Positions 34,631 to 45,515 of a stretch of 64,000 bases of DNA are shown one piece after another. The notes beneath the pieces were generated by a model. That model saw nothing but the letters and a program-made list of their open reading frames with translations, was not told the DNA's origin and made no database searches. The position numbers were made by a program, and so were the translations under genes. The first letter of the stretch is position 1. The number at the start of each line of letters is the position of its first letter. This DNA is from Chlorops oryzae (taxonomy: Eukaryota > Arthropoda > Insecta > Diptera > Chloropidae), in NCBI GenBank assembly GCA_020466095.1, contig CM035806.1:7567751-7631750 (forward strand), read 5' to 3'.

Positions 34631-34816
34631 TCAGGACCCTTACTCAGTTGTTCGACTCCAACAAAGATTTGCTCGGATTCAAACGTTTCATATTCTCTTG
34701 TTCGAGGCTCGGATGTTCGTTATGCCTTATTATTGTTATTCGTTCGCGTCGAATTAAGTTTTCGAGTCGAATAGCTTTCCGAGTCGAACTACGGAGTGAA
34801 GGGTCCAGGTTCAGCG
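34631..34816 (-). mobile_element. MITE-like repeat, inverted partner of 31697-31893
   Basis: Begins near GGACCCTTACTCAGTTG and ends CGGAGTGAAGGGTCC. The flanks AAGTTCAG and AGGTTCAG may be a diverged TSD. The two copies flank the coiled-coil gene in opposite orientations. Confidence 0.7.
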
Positions 34817-35273
34817 AGCTTCAAAACGTACAGTAAGCAGTAGAGCCCCTGTGTCGTCACTTTAATTTTTTTTTTTTTTTTTTTTTGTGTAGGGCTATGT
34901 AATTAATACCGCCATTGAGAAGCAGGACGTTTATGTTAATAGAGGGATAAAATAAAGAAAATGGCGCTGAAATGGTCAAACGCAACAGCGAAAAACTAGC
35001 TTTAAATTGGAACCCACAAGGGCTTAAAAGATGGAAAAAGTTTTTTCCCGCCCTATGTGAAGTGAAGTCAAGGTAATAATACATAGATAGTGTAATCGTG
35101 AACCTAAACTCCAGCGAAATTGGCAGCACTTTTCAAACATTAATCGACCGTTTTGCAGTTGCCAACAAGTCTAAGTCTGGCATTAGGAAATTTAAATAAA
35201 GAATCTTACAACGTATTCGTGGATTTTGGCCGATGAGGAGAATGAGAATCCGTTTTTTCAATATAATTATTTT
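34817..35273. other. Non-coding, no clear feature
   Basis: A T run at 34868-34886 and otherwise unremarkable AT-rich sequence. Confidence 0.45.
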
Positions 35274-36179
35274 CTTAACCCTTTACTGCATGGTATTTTA
35301 TATGAGTGGAAACAATTTCTTTTCGCAGTAAATGGTTCTATTAACCCTTTACTGCGTGAAATATTAAATAAGTGAAAACATTTCTAGCGGTTAATGGTTT
35401 TATTAACCCTTTACTGCTTGTTATTTTATATGAGTGCAAACAATTTCTTTTCGCAGTAAATGGTTTTATTAACCCTTTACTGCGTGACATATTCACATAT
35501 TAAATAAGTGAAAACATTTCTAGCGGTTAATGGTTTTATTAACCCTTTACTGCTTGTTATTTTATATGAGTGCAAACAATTTCTTTTCGCAGTAAATGGT
35601 TTTATTAACCCTTTACTGCGTGACATATTCACATATTAAATAAGTGAAAACATTTCTAGCGGTTAATGGTTTTATTAACCCTTTACTGCTTGTTATTTTA
35701 TATGAGTGCAAACAATTTCTTTTCGCAGTAAATGTTTTATTAACCCTTTACTGCGTGACATATTCACATATTAAATAAGTGAAAACATTTCTAGCGGTTA
35801 ATGGTTTTATTAACCCTTTACTGCATGGTATTTTATATGAGTGGAAACAATTTCTTTTCGCAGTAAATGGTTCTATTAACCCTTTACTGCGTGACATATT
35901 CACATATTAAATAAGTAAAAACATTTTAGCGGTTAATGGTTTTATTAACCCTTTACTGCCTGATACAGTAAATAATTGGGAAAAAAGTTTTCGCAGTGAA
36001 ATGTGTTTATTAACCTTTTCATGCATGATATGTATAATAAATTAATGTAAAAAGTTTTTTCGTAGTAAATGGGTTTATTAACCCTTAAAAATAATGACAT
36101 TTCGTCTTTCATCGTACGTTTCCGTAATTTTTTGACAAAAACCTATAAGTATGTGGGTTCGTGTGCGATAAAGGGTTAA
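35274..36179 (+). repeat. TTAA-monomer satellite, array 2
   Basis: Thirteen head-to-tail monomers of 62-70 bp, each beginning TTAACCCTTTACTGC and ending in CGCAGTAAATGGTTYTA or AGCGGTTAATGGTTTTA. The two monomer types alternate, giving a dimeric period near 135 bp. Each monomer is a short imperfect hairpin between TTAA sites. The right edge closes with the inverted end GATAAAGGGTTAA. Confidence 0.92.
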
Positions 36180-36334
36180 TTTTCAAAGTTGCTTTAACGT
36201 TCGCCTATGGATGTCCATGGTTGCATCTATAGCTTGTATCATTATTTTTTTTTTTTGTTCGCTTGCGTCGCCGGTGATAAAAATGAATGACAAAATATCT
36301 GAGTGTTGACTGAGTCCCTGCAGAGATCCAGAGC

Positions 36335-36336
36335 AT

Positions 36337-36377
<41 letters not shown>

Positions 36378-36396
36378 AATATATGTATATATATCT
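36335..36396. repeat. (CA)n(TA)n microsatellite
   Basis: ACACACAC followed by ATATATAT. The open frames across it on both strands are artefacts. Confidence 0.9.
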
Positions 36397-38635
36397 CATG
36401 GATGGAAGGAACTCTGCACACGCGAAAAGTGTATAATGAAGAAGTATCAAATTCTGCTCTTTTCTCCTCAGCATTCTCACGTTCTCCTCGTTCGCCTCAC
36501 TCTCCTCTTGCGCAATTATTCAACAAAGAACTCATCGCCATTTTCGTTATCCTTTCCGCTGTCGTTACCATTTAACCACGAGAGTCACGACGATTGCAAC
36601 AGCCATGATTGGTGGCTTCCAACCACTGGGCCCATACATACAACACACATCCAACATACATACATACATTGTATATATCGTATGCAAGTTATTTTTATGC
36701 GCTCATGCATGTGAATGAAAATAATTTTGTGACATAAATTAATACCGCAGGCCAAGAGCGCGGTACTATTCAATATCTCTGGCGTCAATATGTCGTATCT
36801 GTGTATGTGTGTGTGTTTGTACATTGGCGAAATCATCAGTGCCTCATTCCGCAAACGCAACTATGTGTGCAATGTGCACGTTTGTAATGTGTCTTCACGC
36901 ACACATACATACATACGTACATGCATGCATACAAACATACGTACGTACATACGTACAAATCGATAGGTTTTAGGTTTGAAAACGGAAAAATAATTTTTAA
37001 TTTGCATGTAAAATCGATAAACGCTTCTTATTTATGCCACTTTGTTACTTTCTTACTGGCCCCTACCCGCCCTACGACATACATACATACATATGTTCAT
37101 GCATACACAGATCGTTGGCTCCTTTTAAAATCACATGGGACCCAAATTGTGGGGGAGCGCGGTCCATTGGTACAAATTCAACTGTGCTTATCACTCTGTG
37201 AGAGCGCGCAAGAGAAGCGGAAATATCCTACGGGCAGGCAGCTAGCTGGCATCCTTTTCGTGACGACGACGACGATGACGACGACGAACGACGATGACGA
37301 TGACGACGAGTCGACGCTCTTTGCAGCTTAAAGAGAAAAAGCTTGCTCTAAGCATTCAGAGCGCTTACTTTGCTCGAGGCAAGGAAGTTTTCGTAACGAC
37401 TGCATCACAATAAACAACGTCGCTAGCTACAGTCGGTCAATACCGGCTGATGACTGTACTCTACACAACACGACATGACATGACACGACTTTCGTATCGA
37501 CATTATTCATCTTGGATCTATTTAATTGAGGAATGTAGTCTTTAGTCGTCGTTGTTCTTAACCCGTGGGTAAAAGCGTTATCGTACAAAATTTTTGCATT
37601 CGCAGACCTCTCAGCAAACGCATCCGAATTACATACACGTGCACATACACATACACATACACATACATCTGTGCATAACTCGCACAAACTGTGTGACTCC
37701 TTTGAACCGAAAGTTTGCATACGTCACATAAAACACTTTTGGCCATAAGTAAACAGCGCAGTTCTTCTTTTCATTTCCTTCGCAAAGGCCTGCGGCGGCG
37801 AATGAAGCGCTCCTGCTGCTCTTGGTTCGATGAGCGGCGACATTGCTTGGTATCCGCATTCTTTACCGCCATATACCTACTCTCCTTGTCCTCCATCATT
37901 CCAGTTTATAATTGTGAATTTGACCTTAAGGTGCCTCTGTGAGACGAGTCGATTCGAGTCGTTTCGAGTTGTGGCGTGTGGCATGGTGCGGCGCGGAGCG
38001 GTGCGGCGAGTCAAGTCCCGACATCAGTTCGAATGGCGGTCGGTGTTCGAGAGCTGTTTTTTTTTTTTTTTTTTTTTTTTTTTGGGGTGATGGTAATATT
38101 TAGTTGGCGATGAGCTATATACAGGAAACTAAGGCTAACGCTTCCGGCGTCGCGCATGCGCATCGCCCTTCTCTGCATGCATATATGAACTTTCTTCTGT
38201 CGTGTTTACTCTCGGTATAAGGAGTTCTTTTTGTTCGGCGAGTTGATTTTATCTTGCTTTCAATGCCATAAGCATTTTGCAAACATGGCTTCAAGCGAAA
38301 TTCTTTTATGACAAATAAATGAAAATTCCGAATACTGACAGCGGTAGAAGTATTTGCAAGCAAGAAGAAAATGAGAGGAGAGAGAGAGAGAGGGGATAGG
38401 GGGAATATCGATTTCATTTTGCTCTTTCAATTTTCTGAAATTCCATTTCCCTTCCTTACCCTGCGATAAGAAGTGAAAGTGCTGCTTCCGAATGATTTAT
38501 TCATTTATTGACTTAGGAGAGTGTGTGTGCCTAATGAAATACATATATTTTATTCGATTAATTAGCCGGTGTCGATGGGCTCGTGTGGGTGTTTTAAATC
38601 ACTCACATGACTTGTAACAACATACCTGCAACAAT
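36397..38635. other. Non-coding stretch
   Basis: Holds CATACATACGTACATG tracts (36900-36960), a GACGACGATGACGACG tract (37261-37312), ACATACACATACAC (37645-37668), a T run (38056-38084) and a GAGAGAGAGAG tract (38370-38392). No gene recognised. Confidence 0.45.
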
Positions 38636-38955
38636 CCCTGTAGTTATGAAATGATTTCGGTGAAAAACAGATCGGACCTAAGTCAGTCCATTTAGGACCG
38701 ACCCAAAATTTAAATGAAATTTATACAAACGCGACCAGTCGAGGGTCAACCTCTATCGGATTCATCCTCTTCTTGTCCCAAAATGAGCGTTGTTGGGTGA
38801 GTTCAGACAAAGGGACTCACCCGCGACCAACCCCGCACGCTTTGAAAAGGGACTGGTTTGCTTTTCAATGACAAAGGGGTGAGTTGAATGTATGGCAAGG
38901 GGACCGGTCCTGACTTCTTTCGGTCGACCTTGGACCGGTCCCATTTACTGCAGGG
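38636..38955. mobile_element. CCCTGCAG-ended element, copy 3 (2-bp flank AT)
   Basis: Starts CCCTGTAGTTATGA and ends CATTTACTGCAGGG, with AT on each side. The interior has inverted GGACCGGTCC/AAGTCAGTCC-type blocks. 320 bp. Confidence 0.65.
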
Positions 38956-38997
38956 ATACTATAACTTTTTAACCCTTTACTGCGTGATACATACAAT

Positions 38998-39433
38998 TAG
39001 GGATGCGTATCGAAAGAAAAGTATCGATATGTGGTATCGCGATACCGAAAAAAAATGCGATACCGATATTCGACATATCGGTCTTCAAAGTATCGATATA
39101 TCGGTGGAATTGAAATACAATTTTTTTTATTTAAAACAAAATGAGAAATTAAAAATATTAATAGTTATTTCTATAAAAACAAAAAAAATTCGTATTCACT
39201 GTGTGGTGAAAGTCCATGTTCCATACAATTTTTCCACCTCCCCTCACCCGTCTCGGTGATTTTTTTCCAGCCATAGCCAAGTGTCACTTGTAGTATTGTA
39301 TGCTATCTAGTATCGAAAGAAGAATATCGATACTTTCGATATATCGTATAAGGAGTATCGATATCGGTATCGCGATATATTGAAATGAAAGTATCGATAT
39401 TCGATATTATCGTATTGGTATCGAGCATCCCTA
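38998..39433. mobile_element. hAT-like MITE, TSD CATACAAT
   Basis: Identical CATACAAT at 38990-38997 and 39434-39441; ends TAGGGATGCGTATCG and TATCGAGCATCCCTA. The interior is rich in TATCGATA motifs. 436 bp. Confidence 0.93.
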
Positions 39434-39441
39434 CATACAAT

Positions 39442-40062
39442 ACAATCGAATCAAGATAGAATGAACTAATTTTTGCAAGGAATGTTCATGTTATCGAAGC
39501 TGTTCACACTATCGAATCTAAAAAAAAAAATTTACATGCAAGGTTCACTTTATTGAGGCAAAATCATTCAATAGGGAATTTGGTTTCTTACGTTCTCCGT
39601 GCCGTTACGTTAAATGCCCATATGAGACGAAAATTTCTTCGAAGTAAACTAACAAAATTCATACTATTGAGTACGCAGAGTTGCATTCGACTTTTTGCCT
39701 TTACTAAGCCATGCGATACATATTCATGTCAAATTTTTAATTTTTTATTGCAGGTCAATATTCGAAAAATGTAGAATTTATGGTGGATTTAAAAAGAATT
39801 TAAGAAGAATGATAAAGAAGATGAATGAGGCCAGAAGTACGAATTGTAATTAATGACGAAAAGTACAGGAGGAAGATGTCATACTGACACCATCAATACG
39901 ACAATATGGGGTGAGTTCGGATCTGGAATGCATTTTCTTCTTAATTTTTTCAAAAATTTTTCTTTTTGGAATTATTCTTTTTGCTATTTGCTTTAAATTA
40001 TTTTTGGCCTTAGGGCTCAGAATTCAGTTCCATTCCAATGTGGATGAAACGCACATACTATA
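39442..40062. other. Non-coding, no clear feature
   Basis: Apart from the dispersed GTTCATGTTAT block near 39484, I see nothing nameable. Confidence 0.45.
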
Positions 40063-40590
40063 CACAGAAAAACTGGCTACGAAAAAATCCAATTAATGGA
40101 AGTTTGTTAAATTGATTCACGGTTTTTGAAAGTAATTAAAAATTTCAAAAAAAAAAAAACATTGACAACACGTTAATTTGAAATACAGTTTATTTAAATT
40201 CTTTAACTTTTTGTTGATTTTTGTTGTATACATCCGGTATTAACCACTTACAAACTTGTTTTGCATATTTATGAAGTTAATAGAAATATTTTCCTAAAAC
40301 TCACTTTATGCGACCTCATACAAGAAGAGAAAATAATCAAAAATAGTCCATTTTTTATTTTTAATATTTATCTTCCCAAACTAATTTGCAGACTCAAATT
40401 TTTTAGGAATATTTGAGTTGTTTATATTAAAATTTAATAGAAAATTTTTGTTGAGTTTAATACTTCGAGTAAATGTCCCAATGAAACGATTTGTTAATAT
40501 AACAAAAAGTGTGATAGGCTGAGTTTTAACAACGAATTTGTTATATTGATTAAAAAATTGCTTGTATTTACGCACAAAAGTCTTTCTGTG
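40063..40590. mobile_element. TA-flanked MITE without nested insertions (copy Y)
   Basis: Ends CACAGAAAAACTGGC and GTCTTTCTGTG between TA (40061-40062, 40591-40592). The last 150 bp are nearly identical to 28620-28770 of copy X. 528 bp. Confidence 0.85.
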
Positions 40591-40592
40591 TA

Positions 40593-41445
40593 GTAACACT
40601 ACGCCACGGCAGACTTGGTCTCATCGAAAGCAAAAAGTCGTATTTAAGTGCAAATAGTTAATGACAGTTAATCTACTTACGATGACATTGATACTTTTAA
40701 AGTCATGCTGGACAGTGTCACCTAAGTATATGTACCGATGAAATCACTGCAGGAAATATTTTCCTTCTTCCTTTTCCTTCTGATATAACTACTCGATATA
40801 ATCATTATTCTTTGCCCTCATTTGAAATCCGCTTCGTTTTGAAACCCGTTCAGAGCCCACGCAAATTTCTCCCTAGACTCCTTATTGATTTAGGAAGCGC
40901 ATCATTTTTTTTTTTTTTTACACTGTCTAAAGCCTGTGGTTTTTCTCGGTTGGCTGACTCTCGTTCTTTTCGCGATCTGATTTTCTCCATTAGATTATCT
41001 TTCCCCAAAAAATTCCATCGCAATTTACAAGAACTGAACTTGCACAAACAAATTCATGTGTGACATAATCGGAGAATATTCTGAAATGACTTCAGCAAAA
41101 AAGACACAAAAAAAAACAGCGTCGCAGAAATATTGACCTTGACTAATTGAAATCGAGAATATTTCGATCTTAAAATGTAATTGACAACGAGAGGTATGCG
41201 TGTCCAAAAACATGCGCTCACAGAGAGTTTTGTTAGAGAAAAGATCGACGAGAGACGTATAGTAAATATCGCATTCCGGCAGTCTATTCGCCAATGTCGT
41301 GACGCATCTGAGTGAAAAAAATTGTCATAAAATTGCGAAAATTGAATATTTACGTTTATCGTTAAAACAATGAAGATAAAAATTTCTAATAATTACTTAT
41401 TTAAGCTATAAGAGCCTACCACGACCTCAACGACCACGAGCACCA
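40593..41445. other. Non-coding, no clear feature
   Basis: No gene or element recognised. An ACTGCAGGAAATATTTTCC stretch at 40747 resembles one end of the CCCTGCAG group. Confidence 0.45.
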
Positions 41446-41450
41446 CGTCG

Positions 41451-42640
41451 CACAGTGCTTCGATCCCATACATTCGATGGACAAAAATAGAAAGAAGTGT
41501 CGTAGGGCAATGAAATTTGGCACAAGTCCCTAATATGGCTTAATTAAGAAAATTTCTAAGTTTCATCAAAATTGACCCCACCCACCACCCACCGCCCATA
41601 CCGCCCAAAGTTATTTTTGGCTATAAAAATGGATATTTTGCCAAAAATTTCTTTAAAATTGGGGGAAGAGTATATACATATGCGATCTTATCAAAAAATA
41701 ATATTTCCTCCATTAATTTCGTAAGATTTTTATTACTGTTTTCACGTTCGCGTCTTAAGTCTTTTCGCAGACAGTTCTGTTAAAAAAACGAGAGAGATAA
41801 AGCAAGGACTTAAGACTCAATAATCAGCGACATTTTTCTAAAATTGCAAGGAAAACAACGTAGGTAAAGACTTATAAATGCATGCACATTTCATAAATAT
41901 TGAAAAGCATACTTTTTGGCTGCATTTAATAATGTTTATTTACAAATTTTTTCATAACTAATTAAAGGAATATATAAGGTATTAAAAATAGGAATAAAAA
42001 AAAAACCGTTTTTCCGTATTTTTTTTTTGTACTCCATTAAAGTTTCGATATTTTTTACTATGAAAAAAAAACTTGTGCCTTTTTCAAGCAGAAAAGCAAA
42101 ATGATATTAAGCTCCTTTGTCCAAAGCTAGAAGTCTGATAGAAGATAGAAGTCTGACTTTTTCATAACTTATTAGAAGAATATATAATGTATTGAAAATA
42201 GGAATAAAAAAAAACCGTTTTTCCGTATTTTTTTTTTTTACTCCAATAAAGTTTTGTAATTTTTGAATATCCAACCAAAAATTTGTGTTTTTTAAAGCAA
42301 AAAAACAAAATGACATTGAGCCCCTTGGTCAAAAAGTATATTTTTATTTATTACTGATATATTGAAGAAATCAAAAAATTAAATTTGAAGTAATTTCACG
42401 AAAAAATAAATTTTTGACATTATTTTTAGTGAATCGACTTGAGCGAATTATTTTGTTAAAGCAGTTTTGCTTAAAATCGTCTTCGTTGAGCGCCTTCTAG
42501 TGGTGATATAAAGAGTCAAACCATTAATATTTTTCTATAATTCTATTAGTTGTTTTATTATCTTTCCGAAAATATATATTTCATCAATATATTAAAACAA
42601 TTTTTTTTTTGGATTTTTGTCTATGGAACGAAGCACTGTG
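41451..42640. mobile_element. Transib-like non-autonomous element, TSD CGTCG
   Basis: CGTCG at 41446-41450 and 42641-42645 flank inverted CACAGTG heptamers. Left end: heptamer 41451-41457, 23-bp spacer, nonamer-like ACAAAAATA (41481-41489). Right end, read inward: CACAGTG (42640-42634), 13-bp spacer, ACAAAAATC (42620-42612). Both ends share CACAGTGCTTCG. Transib transposons, relatives of the RAG recombinase, are known for RSS-like ends with 12/23-type spacing and GC-rich 5-bp TSDs. 1190 bp; no transposase frame. It contains a two-copy tandem duplication. Confidence 0.85.
41950..42330 (+). repeat. Two-copy tandem duplication inside the Transib-like element
   Basis: A unit of about 200 bp (TTTTTCATAACT, AGGAATAAAAAAAAACCG, TTTTTCCGTATTTTT, AAAGCAAAATGA) occurs twice head to tail with moderate divergence. 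No coding function seen. Confidence 0.75.
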
Positions 42641-42645
42641 CGTCG

Positions 42646-43137
42646 TCGACCACGACGACTTACGAATCTTTATTATTCCAAGGGACTAAAGCGACTTATA
42701 GTTTGTGGACCCAATAACCTAGACCCTAGACCAATACGACCAGTTGTAAATTTTTTTCTCATTGTTCACATGCATGAGTGCTTGAGTGAGTTTTATGCAC
42801 TGAGAGAAAATATTTGAACCGTAAGCTATAATAATTCTATGAAATCTATCGTAATGCCTTTTCATGCTTCATTTTTTTACTTTTGTTATTTGGAGTTTGG
42901 CAAAAGATATATTTTTAAAACATATTTTCTTCACAGTAAGTAATTTTTAACGTGTACGCAAAAACATAGCGTGAGTTTTTCTTTCATTCATTGTGATAAC
43001 CAACGGAATGACGCTGTATATGAAAAGCAAGAATATAGGAAAAATCTATATAAAAGAGTATTACTCTTGGCATAACTTATCTAGACACGTGAGTCGAAGC
43101 CTAGCCACAGCAGGACATCTACACAGGACAAGCATAA
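42646..43137. other. Non-coding, no clear feature
   Basis: The 66-residue frame at 42617-42817 starts within the Transib end and has no domain. Nothing else seen. Confidence 0.45.
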
Positions 43138-43139
43138 TA

Positions 43140-43637
43140 CAGTAGAATCTCGCAAAAGTTACCGCTCGAATGAGTTAAACGCTTGGTTAAGTTAATCGAA
43201 TTTCAGCTCCCACGTAGCGTTCTAAAATGTTAATTTTGGCGTTAACTTTTCTGAGCGTAATTTTTTTCTTTTCCTTTTTTTTAATAAATCACCCCTATTT
43301 CGTGTGTATTACGTGGAATAGCGAAGAAAAACAAAATAAGACAACGCATATCATAACGGTAACAGTTTAAAGTGACAAATTCGATCGGAGCGTGCAGCCT
43401 TATTGTGAAATAGAAGTTGTTAAAAAAAATTGAGTTAAACTATATCTGTGTAAAACTGATTTAAAATAAAAACTTTAAATAAAATAAGCATGTAATGTTT
43501 GCATAAACATATTTTTATGCATGTAGTCTCTATTTCTTTAATTTTTTTCGATTTTGAAAGACATTTGGAAAAGTTAATAATTCGGAAAAGTTGATTACCC
43601 CTGGGACAAATCGATTAACTTTTGCGAGATTCTACTG
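43140..43637. mobile_element. pogo/Tc1-like MITE with TA TSD
   Basis: Perfect ends CAGTAGAATCTCGCAAAAGT and its complement lie between TA (43138-43139, 43638-43639). The ends carry degenerate inner repeats (AAGTTAATC). 498 bp, non-coding. Confidence 0.9.
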
Positions 43638-43639
43638 TA

Positions 43640-45000
43640 TTTAAAAATCTCTAGTCATGGCCCTATGCGCCGCTCGCTTCATTATTGTGGTTGGTATTGG
43701 GAGCTTTCTTTAGGATTTCTCATTACATGTAAATTTGTGTAGATATTTGAACGAAATTGAGCGAAATTACGGTCTCGATAGGTTGAAAAATATCGCTAAT
43801 ATGAACAGAGCTTTGCGAAAATAAGTTCACTCTATCCAGAGTCGAATGTCTATAAATTCAATCTTTATATCTATAGCTATCTCTATACCTATTGAATTTC
43901 ATAAAGCAATGTGAATAGAACGGGCAAGTGGTGTTAAATTCTCAAATCATGTTGACACATGTCTTTTCTTTTTTCTGAAATTAATCCCCAAAATCAATTG
44001 TGGGAGCAACTATGATAAACAGAATTTTTTTGCTTTTCACTTTCTTAAATAGCTTCCACGTTCCCGTGCTTAAAATCACACATCCTGAACATGTACTCGA
44101 TACATCCTACAAACGATATGAGCGAATGCATTGTACATGCATATGTACTTAGGTGTAAGTATCCTGCTGAGCTCTTTCCGCGTTCTTTTTTTTTTTTTTT
44201 GTAATATCTTACTAATATCCTGACAGTTCTTTTTGTCTTCCTTTGGGGAGCATTTGAAAAATTTCTTCATGAGCTTGGATAATATCGTTATTGAAAGGCG
44301 CAGAGGTGGCTTCGGCGGTCATATTCTGACTATTTTTAACCGCGCCACGTTATCCTCCGAGCTCTACAGCAAATAATGAATTTTTTCATGAAGTTTGTGT
44401 ATGTGTATGTTTTGATATTTTGGAGTTAAACAAGCACACTGAGAGCAAAACAAGTCCTACATATTCTGCACACATGCGAATGCTTCATATGTGCACATGT
44501 GTGTATGTATGAATGTGCATACGTGTTCGGCGAACGGGCGCATGCAATTGTGAGAAATGAACTAAAAAGTGTGCAATAAACGGTACTTTATGAATTACAG
44601 TCTGGTAGAAATTAAATAGTACCGGCTTGCACAAACAATTCTATGCGAGCTGCTGTTGCCGGTTTACTTATTTATTTTTTACTTTTTTTTTTAGGGATAC
44701 ATCCGCTGAATGTCTCAAAATAATGCCGAAATTCCGTCAAAGGGTATAGCCGACGGCGGCCCACTGAAAGGAATTTTAAGGATCTGTTGACTTTTCTATA
44801 GGTTCTACCTGGAAACACTTTTAAAAAACCGATTTTTTAGGTTCCTATTCCGCAGTGTCCCTGAAATATCGTTGAAAAGTCAATTTAAACCTTTTTTTTT
44901 TTCAAAATTTTATATCTCGAAAACTGATAGGGAGAGAAATATGAAACAAATGGCGACTGATAGGTAATAAAAAAAGACAAAAAAAAATTTTTTTTTTATC
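43640..45000. other. Non-coding stretch
   Basis: T/A runs and short ATGTGCACATG tracts (44475-44520). No gene recognised. The 64-residue minus-strand frame near 44076 is low-complexity. Confidence 0.45.
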
Positions 45001-45410
45001 TTACACTGAGAAAAAACTTCCACAAAAATAAAATAAAAATTAAATAATTTTTTCCACTTTACTGTACTTGTGGTTATTTATTAATAAACTTAGAAAAAAA
45101 TTTTCAAATTTTACACTGAGAAATATTTTTCACAAAAAAGTTTAGTAATTTTTTCAGTGTACTCCAGTACTTTTTTAATAAACTAAGAAATCGAAGAAAG
45201 ATTTCCAAATTTTACACTGCGAAATATTTTTCACTAAAAAGTTTAATAATTTTTTTCAGTGTACTCGAGTTTTTTTTTTTTTTTTAATAAACCAAGAAAT
45301 CAAAGAAATTTTTTCTAATCTTACACCAAAAAATATTTTTCGCAAAGAAAATTAAATAATTTTTTCAGTGCAGGTATCCAGTTTTTTTTTTTTTTTAATA
45401 AACTAAGATT
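45001..45410. repeat. Tandem array of TA-flanked micro-hairpins
   Basis: Four units of about 107 bp, starting at 45004, 45114, 45216 and 45324. Each has a CACTGAGAAATATTTTTCAC start and a TTTTTTCAGTG end, 46-47 bp apart in the last three, followed by a T run and AATAAACTAAGAAATC. TA flanks the hairpin in several units. Confidence 0.75.
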
Positions 45411-45515
45411 TTTTTGTTTATTTATTTATTTATTTATTGATAGCTTAAATAATGAATTGTTTAGGCTAACAAAATTTTTGCACTAGCAACTAGGCCTTCG
45501 GCAATAATACACTAA

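Noticed and set aside
35274..36179. TTAACCC repeats as telomere-like DNA
   Set aside because: The period is 62-70 bp, not a short telomeric unit, and flies lack TTAGG-type simple telomeres; TTAA transposon edges explain the motif.
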